A program made the position numbers and the translations under genes. Shown here one piece after another: positions 57,431 through 64,000 of a stretch of 64,000 nt of DNA (position 1 is the first letter of the stretch; every line of letters begins with the position of its first letter). The DNA comes from Crotalaria pallida (lineage: Eukaryota > Streptophyta > Magnoliopsida > Fabales > Fabaceae), in assembly GCA_037953625.1 (NCBI GenBank), contig CM075655.1, positions 23,888,001 through 23,952,000 on the forward strand, written 5' to 3'. The notes beneath the pieces are model-generated. The model did no database searches and had not been told where the DNA came from. It worked only from the letters and a program-made list of their open reading frames with translations.

Positions 57431-60400
57431 TTAGCTAATAGTTGATTCATCAAAAATACCAAGTTCTCTTCGAATTTTATAAAATGTGTCCCTTGGTAAT
57501 GGTTTTGTAAAGATATCAGCTAATTGATCCGAAGTTTGTACAAACTCAATAACACAATCACCTTTTTGAACATGATCTCTCAAAAAGTGATGCCTAATTT
57601 CAATATGCTTTGTCCTTGAGTGTAATACTGGATTTTTAGTCAAATTAATTGCCGAAGTGTTATCACACTTTATAGGGATTTTTGTCAAATTTAAACCAAA
57701 GTCAGATAATTGTTGTTTCATCCATAAAAGTTGTGCACAACAACTACCTGCAGCTATGTATTCGGCCTCCGCGGTTGATAAAGCAACACAGTTTTGCTTT
57801 TTGGAAAACCACGATACAAGTGAATTACCAATTAAATGGCATGTTCCGCTTGTACTTTTTCGCTCAACTTTACAACCGGCAAAGTCAGAGTCCGAATAAC
57901 CTATAAGTTTTAGAAAAGCATCCCTAGGATAATAAAGTCCAGTATTCGTTGTACCCTTTAAGTATTTCATAATTCTTTTGACAGCAGTTAGATGCGACTC
58001 TTTCGGTTTTGCTTGAAAACGTGCACACATACATACACTAAACATGATGTCAGGCCTAGATGCAGTTAAGTATAACAAACTACCAATAATACCACGATAC
58101 TTCGTTACCTCTACCGCTTTTCCAGCCTCATCTTGATCTAGGTAGCATGCAACGCTCATTGGTGTAGAAGCGGATTTGCACGAATCCATCCCAAAACGTT
58201 TGAGAAGCTCTCTACAATATTTACTCTGATGAATATAAATGCCATCATTAAGCTGCTTTATTTGAAGGCCAAGAAAGAATGTAAGCTCTCCCATCATCGA
58301 CATCTCGAATTCGCTTTGCATCAAGTCTGAAAACTTCTTACACAAGTTATCGTTAGTAGCACCAAATATAATATCGTCAACATATATTTGAACCAATAAA
58401 ATATCCTTACCGGAACGTTCAATAAAAAGTGTAGTGTCAACAGTGCCTCGTTTAAAACCTTTTTGTAATAAAAAATTGCTTAGTCGATCGTACCAAGCTC
58501 TAGGAGCTTGTTTCAAACCGTACAAAGCCTTTTTCAGTTTGAAAACGTAGTCCGGATGCTCAAAATTCTCGAATCCGGGAGGTTGTGACACGTAAACTTC
58601 CTCTTGAATGTATCCTTTAAGAAAGGCGCTCTTAACATCCATTTGATACAATTTAAAATTCATTATCGAAGCAAAAGCGAGAAGAATACGAATAGCTTCT
58701 AGTCTAGCAACAGGAGCATATGTCTCATCGTAATCGATTCCTTCTTCTTGACTATAACCTTGTGCTACCAACCGAGCTTTATTCCTAACAATAATACCTG
58801 ATTCATCTAACTTATTCCTATAGATCCACCGAGTACCAATTACAGGACGATCATCGGGTTTTGGCACAAGCTCCCAAACTTGGTTTCTTTCAAATTGATT
58901 TAATTCTTCTTGCATGGCCATAATCCAATGATCATCTTGAAGAGCCTCTTTGATACTCTTAGGTTCTATTTGAGATACAAAGGCAACATAATAACAGAAA
59001 TTATTTAAAGTGCGTCGGGTTACCACTCCCTTTGCAATGTCACCTAAGATGTTAGAAATCGGATGATTTTTGTTTGATTTCCAAGCTATTGGTAATTGAG
59101 ATTGAATCTCTTGTGCTAAGTCTTTATCTTGTGCTTGCACCTCTCCATCTTCAATTTGATTCTCTTCCATTTGTTGTGGTGTTGACTTCTCATGATCCAA
59201 AAATGTACCTATATTATCATCATCACAAGAAACAACACAATCTTCTTTCGAAGATTCATCAAATACAACATGCACGGATTCCTCAACGGTTAAAGTTCTT
59301 ATATTGTAGACTCTATATGCTTTGCTATGGGTTGAATAACCTATGAATATGCCTTCGTCGGCTTTGGAGTCAAACTTGCCGACCGGTTCCTTTCCGTTAT
59401 TTAAAACAAACACCTTACACCCAAAAACATGAAAATGTGAAATATTTGGCTTTCGCCCTTTTAAAAGTTCATAAGGTGTTTTATTTAAATGCGGATGAAT
59501 AAGAACCCTATTAAGCACATAACAAGCAGTGTTTACTGCATCAGCCCAAAAATATTTAGGAACATTTGATTCTATCAACATAGTACGAGCAAGTTCCACT
59601 AATATTCTATTTTTCCTTTCTACAACTCCGTTTTGCTCCGGAGTTCTAGGGGCCGAAAATTGATGATCAATACCAAACTTATCACAAAACGCATCAATCC
59701 TAGTGTTTTCAAACTCACCTCCGTGATCACTTCTAATAGACACAATTTTCAAACTTAGTTGATTTTGGATGAGTTTGGCAAATTTTTTAAAACATTTATA
59801 AACTTCACTTTTTGCGGATAAAAATAAAGTCCATGTGAATCTAGTAAAATCGTCTACTAAAACAAATCCATAGTAATTGCCACCTAAACTTTTAATTTGT
59901 GAAGGGCCAAACAAATCCATATGGATTAGCTCCAAAGGCTTTGTTGTGCTTATCACATTTTTAGGTTTAAAAGAACTTTTAACTTGCTTGCACTTTTGAC
60001 AAGAGTCACAAATGCCATCAAGCTTAAAATTTAGTTTAGGCAAACCAATTACTAAATCTTTTCGCAAAAGTTTGTTTAACTGATTCACATTCACATGAGC
60101 AATTCGTCTATGCCAAAGACGAATTTCATCAACAAAAGATTTGAAACATTTTGAAAATAGTGAAGTTATCTCATCCAAATCAATTAAGTAGGTGTTATTA
60201 GAGCGACGACCTACAAACTTAACACTATCATCTATAGAAGACTTAATGAAACATAATTCCGGAGTAAAAGTCACATAATTGCCCATATCACATAGTTGGC
60301 TTATACTAAGCAAGTTGTGTTCTAAGCCTTCTACGTATAGGACATTTTCTATGACAAGGTTAGATACGTTACCGATCTTCCCGACTCCTAGAATTTTGCC

Positions 60401-60535
60401 CTTGTTGTTGTCGCCGTATGTCACAAATCCATCACTTTTCGGAGTAAGTTCCATGAAGTGCGTTTTGTCTCCCGTCATGTGTCTCGAACAACCACTATCC
60501 AAGTACCATTTGCGCTCTTTGGTTCGAAGACACAC
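57431..60535 (-). CDS. Protease-integrase-RT-RNase H (pol) of element E
   Basis: 1034 codons open. The order protease, integrase, RT, RNase H is the Ty1/copia order. Protease active site [13 protein letters not shown]. Integrase HHCC finger (HRRIAH, CDSCQKC) and core Asp (VDDFTRFTW), Asp (RSDHGGEF) and Glu ([12 protein letters not shown]). RT has [10 protein letters not shown] and catalytic YVDD. RNase H has YSDSDFAGC and TAEAEYIAA, ending with ADIFTKPL. It has no ATG near its start: the first sense codons follow a TAG at 60536-60538 and lie in a different frame from gag. Pol must therefore be reached by frameshift, bypass or splicing. All catalytic residues are present. SIRE-type assignment is from motif similarity. 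Confidence 0.93.
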   Translation of the reverse strand: MCLRTKERKWYLDSGCSRHMTGDKTHFMELTPKSDGFVTYGDNNKGKILGVGKIGNVSNLVIENVLYVEGLEHNLLSISQLCDMGNYVTFTPELCFIKSSIDDSVKFVGRRSNNTYLIDLDEITSLFSKCFKSFVDEIRLWHRRIAHVNVNQLNKLLRKDLVIGLPKLNFKLDGICDSCQKCKQVKSSFKPKNVISTTKPLELIHMDLFGPSQIKSLGGNYYGFVLVDDFTRFTWTLFLSAKSEVYKCFKKFAKLIQNQLSLKIVSIRSDHGGEFENTRIDAFCDKFGIDHQFSAPRTPEQNGVVERKNRILVELARTMLIESNVPKYFWADAVNTACYVLNRVLIHPHLNKTPYELLKGRKPNISHFHVFGCKVFVLNNGKEPVGKFDSKADEGIFIGYSTHSKAYRVYNIRTLTVEESVHVVFDESSKEDCVVSCDDDNIGTFLDHEKSTPQQMEENQIEDGEVQAQDKDLAQEIQSQLPIAWKSNKNHPISNILGDIAKGVVTRRTLNNFCYYVAFVSQIEPKSIKEALQDDHWIMAMQEELNQFERNQVWELVPKPDDRPVIGTRWIYRNKLDESGIIVRNKARLVAQGYSQEEGIDYDETYAPVARLEAIRILLAFASIMNFKLYQMDVKSAFLKGYIQEEVYVSQPPGFENFEHPDYVFKLKKALYGLKQAPRAWYDRLSNFLLQKGFKRGTVDTTLFIERSGKDILLVQIYVDDIIFGATNDNLCKKFSDLMQSEFEMSMMGELTFFLGLQIKQLNDGIYIHQSKYCRELLKRFGMDSCKSASTPMSVACYLDQDEAGKAVEVTKYRGIIGSLLYLTASRPDIMFSVCMCARFQAKPKESHLTAVKRIMKYLKGTTNTGLYYPRDAFLKLIGYSDSDFAGCKVERKSTSGTCHLIGNSLVSWFSKKQNCVALSTAEAEYIAAGSCCAQLLWMKQQLSDFGLNLTKIPIKCDNTSAINLTKNPVLHSRTKHIEIRHHFLRDHVQKGDCVIEFVQTSDQLADIFTKPLPRDTFYKIRRELGIFDESTIS

Positions 60536-60551
60536 CTACAAAAAAAAATCA
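60536..60551 (-). promoter_or_regulatory. gag-pol junction of element E
   Basis: On the minus strand: TGA, nine T, G, TAG, then the pol frame (+1 to gag). The T-run followed by GTAG also fits a 3' splice site. Confidence 0.55.
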
Positions 60552-62336
60552 TTTGGTTGACTTAGGTACCCAAGTGGTCTTGGGTCCTTTGTTGTTAGCA
60601 TGGGGAGAAGTCCCCTTAACAATCCAAATATATTCACCGCTTGGTATACCAAATTTCTTTATATTACATTTATTCGTGGTATGCCCAAAGATCCCACAAT
60701 AATGGCAAGTTGGGTTTTTAGAAATCTTATTCTTTGAAAATCCACCAACTTTGCGATAATTGCGTTTCTTAGGTTTGGTATAGCCAAGACCGGATCTGTT
60801 GCTATTGTTCCTTTGAGTTGAAAGCAAATGATCTAATGAAGTATCTCCTTTCATGAGCCTTGCAAGTCGATCATTCAAATTAAAAACTTCTTTTTCCAAA
60901 GACTTGCAATTTTCACAAGATGGAGTAACATTTGATTTCAATTCACAATTGCATGTAGAGTTTGCATAAATGAGTTCAAGAGTTTCATTTTGAAGCTTAA
61001 GTTCTTCTAAATCTTTTTGAAGTTCAATAATCTTTTCATGTTGCTTCATTATGAAATTCTTTCTTTCAACATTTATTTTAGCAAGTTTCTTCAACTCTTT
61101 ATGCATCTCTACATACACATTGTACAATTCATTGAATGAAGGAGAATTAGAACTAGAGCTAGCATCGGAAAGATAATCTACCTCATTGACGTTGTCACTT
61201 GATTTAATGCTCGAAGATTCCTCTTCATCAAGCTTCGTCATCAAACATAGATTTGCAAGTTCTTCATCATCCGATGAGCTAGATGTTGAATGACTCTCCT
61301 CTTCATCCCATACTATGTAAGCCCTTTTTCCTTTAGATGAGTTGAACTTAGAATTGTCACCTTCCGACATCTTAGAATGATTTGGGCATTTTGATCGATA
61401 GTGACCAAGCTTTCCACACCCATGACACTTGATGTGATCCTTGTTAGTCTTATTTCTTGGTTGAGAATCCTTAGAACCTCTTTGTCTATTCTTATTAAAG
61501 TTTCCCTTACTCTTAAAGAACCTACCAAGCTTTTTAACTAGCAAGCCAAGAGTCTCATCATCTATATCGGAGTCCGAGTCATCCACTTGAGAATTTTCCT
61601 CTTGTGCCTTAAGAGATTTTGAAGTTGATTTAAGAGCAATCCCCTTTTTCTTTCTATCGGCATCTTCATTCATGGATAACCGTCCAAGCTCCATTTCATG
61701 CTCTTGAAGTTTTCCGAATAGAGTTGCTAAATCAATTTGATCCACGTCTCTAGCTTCCATAATGGCCGTCACCTTAGGTTGCCACTCCCTGCTAAGACAT
61801 CTCAAAATCTTATTAACAACTTCACCATTAGTAATAACTTTTCCAAGTGCAGAAAGATGATTTATGATATGAGTGAACCGCTTTTGCATGTCACCTATAT
61901 TTTCATTAGGTAACATACGAAAAAGTTCATATTCATGCATGAGTGTATTTAGCCTAGCCCTTCTAACCTCCGAAGTGCCCTCATGTGTGACTTGTAATGT
62001 GTCCCACATTTGTTTAGCATCAACACATTGAGATACTCGAAAGAACTCATCATAAGAAAGAGCGGACGTGATGATATTTTTAGCTTTTAAGTCAAATGCA
62101 ACTTTCTTCTTATCATCATTGTCCCAACTTGATTGAGGTTTGATTGAAACAATATCATTTACTTTCGTTTGAGGAACCAAAGGTCCATTCTCTATGGCGT
62201 TCCAAATTTCCATATCTATGGCTTGAATAAAGATTTTCATGCGGACCTTCCAATAAGCATAACCCTCACCATTGAATAGTGGAGGACGATTAATGGAAGT
62301 TCCTTCACCACCAAAAGGATTTGAAATAGAGCCCAT
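60549..62336 (-). CDS. Gag of element E
   Basis: 595 residues from ATG at 62336 ([12 protein letters not shown]); the frame upstream lacks an ATG. The copia-type gag core starts [20 protein letters not shown] and includes ANEDADR-type linkers. A CCHC knuckle [14 protein letters not shown] lies near residue 307, followed by a Ser/Asp/Glu-rich segment and a coiled coil (about 415-520). A second knuckle, [14 protein letters not shown], sits near the C-terminus. Two zinc knuckles make this gag longer than in most copia elements, as in SIRE types. It ends with TGA at 60549-60551, just before a T9 tract. Confidence 0.93.
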   Translation of the reverse strand: MGSISNPFGGEGTSINRPPLFNGEGYAYWKVRMKIFIQAIDMEIWNAIENGPLVPQTKVNDIVSIKPQSSWDNDDKKKVAFDLKAKNIITSALSYDEFFRVSQCVDAKQMWDTLQVTHEGTSEVRRARLNTLMHEYELFRMLPNENIGDMQKRFTHIINHLSALGKVITNGEVVNKILRCLSREWQPKVTAIMEARDVDQIDLATLFGKLQEHEMELGRLSMNEDADRKKKGIALKSTSKSLKAQEENSQVDDSDSDIDDETLGLLVKKLGRFFKSKGNFNKNRQRGSKDSQPRNKTNKDHIKCHGCGKLGHYRSKCPNHSKMSEGDNSKFNSSKGKRAYIVWDEEESHSTSSSSDDEELANLCLMTKLDEEESSSIKSSDNVNEVDYLSDASSSSNSPSFNELYNVYVEMHKELKKLAKINVERKNFIMKQHEKIIELQKDLEELKLQNETLELIYANSTCNCELKSNVTPSCENCKSLEKEVFNLNDRLARLMKGDTSLDHLLSTQRNNSNRSGLGYTKPKKRNYRKVGGFSKNKISKNPTCHYCGIFGHTTNKCNIKKFGIPSGEYIWIVKGTSPHANNKGPKTTWVPKSTK

Positions 62337-62397
62337 TGTTTCCAAGTAAAAAGGATCTTTTCGAAAAAGCTTTTTAAGGCTTGGATTTTTCGTCCAA

Positions 62398-62409
62398 GCT
62401 CTGATACCA
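62398..62409 (-). other. Primer binding site of element E (initiator tRNA-Met)
   Basis: TGGTATCAGAGC on the minus strand, two bases from the LTR; the standard copia primer site. Confidence 0.95.
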
Positions 62410-62411
62410 CT

Positions 62412-63956
62412 TGTTGGAAAGCAACAAGCGACTCAAAATAGTCTAGAGGGGGGGTGAATAGAATATTGAAGCCTTATTACAGATTTTTCGTCCACCTAAG
62501 AGAATGATTTTATGAAAATAAATTTTCTTAAAAATTCAAGTCAGATTACTCGAGTAACTCAAGTCTTCACTCGAGTAATACGCAAGCAAAAATAATTTCA
62601 CTCGAGTATTCAGCAAATCACTCGAGTATTACGAAAGCAATTTTTAAATCACTCGAGTAACAGAAAACCTACTCGAGTATTGTTCATAAACTGAAAGCAG
62701 ATTACTCGAGTGACAAGAACTTTACTCGAGTAAACTGGGTAAAATTCAATTAAAACTCAGTTTTGAAAAGAGTTCTTCAAGAATAACAATGCTATGATGA
62801 TTCAACAAATTATGAATGATTAATATGAACAATTTCAAGTAATATTAACATGCAATTTTAGATCAATTATGTTGAATTAAGAAAATCCCAATTCTAACCT
62901 AAAATGCAATTGTTAATGAATTAATGCAATACAAGGAATGAAAAAATAAAAGAGACACAAGGATTTATCCTGGTTCACTTTCACCCACTTGAAAGCTACT
63001 CCAGTCCCCTCTTGAATCAAGAGAGATTCTTCACTAGAAATCTTCAAATGTAGATTTTACAATGTTTTAAGATGCAACTAGATTCTTAGTTCTCCTATCT
63101 TAAAACCCAACACAAAGTGTGTACCAAACACTTTGATCTAATCTACCCCTTTTGAGTATTCTAGATTTCCTTGCTAATTGATTGAAGATGCTTCCAACCA
63201 ATCCTCTTTTCTTGCTTTGATTTGATCCTCAAAGTCTTCCTTGTGAGATTCTTCACTTGTGTTGAAACTTCAATGATGCAATCACAAATTGCAAATCTTC
63301 AACAACCACTAAGAACAAAATTATGATCTCAAGAATATTTTGAACAATGAGAGAAATAGAGTGAAGAATGAAAAGTTCTTTGTTGAATCTTGATAGCTCT
63401 TGAAAGATGTAAAAATAGCTCTTGAATTGCTTTTGAAAGTGTATAGAAAATTGTAAGAATGAATATCTATATCTGTGAAAGAGAAAATTAAGTCCTTTTA
63501 AAATTTTCCAAACACTGATTGAATTACTCGAGTAAACCATATAACTTCACTCGATTAAAACATGTCAGATTAAGTTACTCGAGTGATGTGTAAACCATTA
63601 CTCGATTAACCTGTCATGACATAAATTACTCGAGTGAACCAATACTCATTACTCGAGTAAACTGATCAGAATCTGAATAAAAACAAGGTTTTTCTAAAAG
63701 GAATTTTCACAAACCTTTTAATAGAGCTATTTAATCAAGATTTAAAGTATCTTCACTCTTAATCAAACATTATTTAAATATTCTTAAAATCACCTAAGCT
63801 ACCCACACCAATGAGATGCATTGCATAAAAATAAAGATTACATTGAAATAGAATTAATAAAAATCCTAATTCTAATCTTCATGTGGTGTAGCTTGCTTGT
63901 TGCCAATGTTGTTGCTTGGAGAGAGATTGTTAGTATCAAAACATGAGAATCCTACA
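62412..63956 (-). repeat. 5' LTR of element E
   Basis: 1545 bp, matching 54815-56359 except for one base near 63933 (T against C). It carries the promoter and both palindrome arrays. Confidence 0.95.
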
Positions 63957-64000
63957 CCAACAATCACATGTACTTTTAATAGATGCCCGGCTAAAAACTT
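63957..64000 (+). other. Element C resumes after element E
   Basis: CCAAC is the target copy; the sequence after it (GATGCCCGGC near 63981) matches element A near 10769. The element continues outside the window. Confidence 0.8.

Larger units (their letters stand above)
54815..63956 (-). mobile_element. Intact SIRE/Maximus-type Ty1/copia retrotransposon (element E)
   Basis: 9.1 kb on the minus strand with 1545-bp LTRs, tRNA-iMet primer site, gag, pol and PPT. Flanked by CCAAC (54810-54814, 63957-63961). The LTRs have equal length and show one visible difference, so insertion is recent. Unlike soybean SIRE1 it has no env-like frame after pol. Confidence 0.95.
38308..64000 (+). mobile_element. 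Tat-lineage Ty3/gypsy element (element C), runs off the window, split by two insertions
   Basis: Same family and orientation as element A: a related LTR, the same primer site, and gag-pol similar along its length. Its own sequence is 38308-44318, 54434-54814 and 63962-64000. The gaps are element D in the integrase tail and element E in the spacer after pol. The antisense gene and 3' LTR should lie beyond the window. Confidence 0.9.

Overview
This is nuclear DNA of a flowering plant, very probably a eudicot; a legume is my guess from general character, not proven. It holds one spliced host gene of the plant BEL1-like homeodomain family. The rest is plant transposable elements: Ty3/gypsy of the Tat and Athila lineages, a Ty1/copia element of the SIRE/Maximus type, solo LTRs, Stowaway-like MITEs, tRNA-derived SINEs and a LINE scrap. 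There is no sign of bacterial gene organisation.

Layout. (1) 1-14749: a decayed Tat-lineage element (A) on the plus strand. It has gag, protease, RT, RNase H, a second archaeal-type RNase H and integrase, then an antisense spliced gene at 11029-13516 and a 3' LTR. Two solo LTRs sit inside it, at 2394-5261 (TSD ACAGT) and 6683-8297 (TSD AAGGA). (2) 14750-20039: a decayed Athila-lineage element (B). Element A landed in its 5' LTR, and its integrase is cut off just before the catalytic core. (3) 20040-21041: repeat debris rich in AATCGATT palindromes. (4) 21042-21695: a large inverted-repeat (foldback) element. (5) About 22000-36634: the BEL1-like gene, nearest to Arabidopsis BLH2/BLH4 (SAWTOOTH). 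It has four coding exons and large introns loaded with MITEs and SINEs. (6) 36635-38307: AT-rich intergenic DNA with a SINE and a LINE remnant. (7) 38308-64000: a second element of family A (C), split by two very young insertions, both on the minus strand: an intact Athila element (D, 44319-54433, TSD GTCGT) and an intact SIRE-type copia element (E, 54815-63956, TSD CCAAC).

History from LTR comparison by eye. A's LTRs differ at about 14 of 329 sites, D's at about 4 of 1123, and E's at about 1 of 1545. With the usual 1.3e-8 substitutions per site per year this gives roughly 1.7 million, 0.14 million and a few tens of thousands of years. The order is B before A, and C before both D and E. D and E keep uninterrupted reading frames and all catalytic residues, so they may still be mobile.

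The most unusual signal is a set of short palindrome arrays built around TCGA (AATCGATT, ACTCGAGT and hybrid forms). They recur in the LTRs of element E, in the 1615-bp solo LTR, in the 2868-bp solo LTR of a different lineage, and in the debris at 20040-20360. In E and the 1615-bp LTR they form two clusters at matching positions, the first just upstream of a TATA-like box. E carries a third array between pol and its 3' LTR. I read them as candidate cis-regulatory arrays whose motif has drifted while the architecture stayed.
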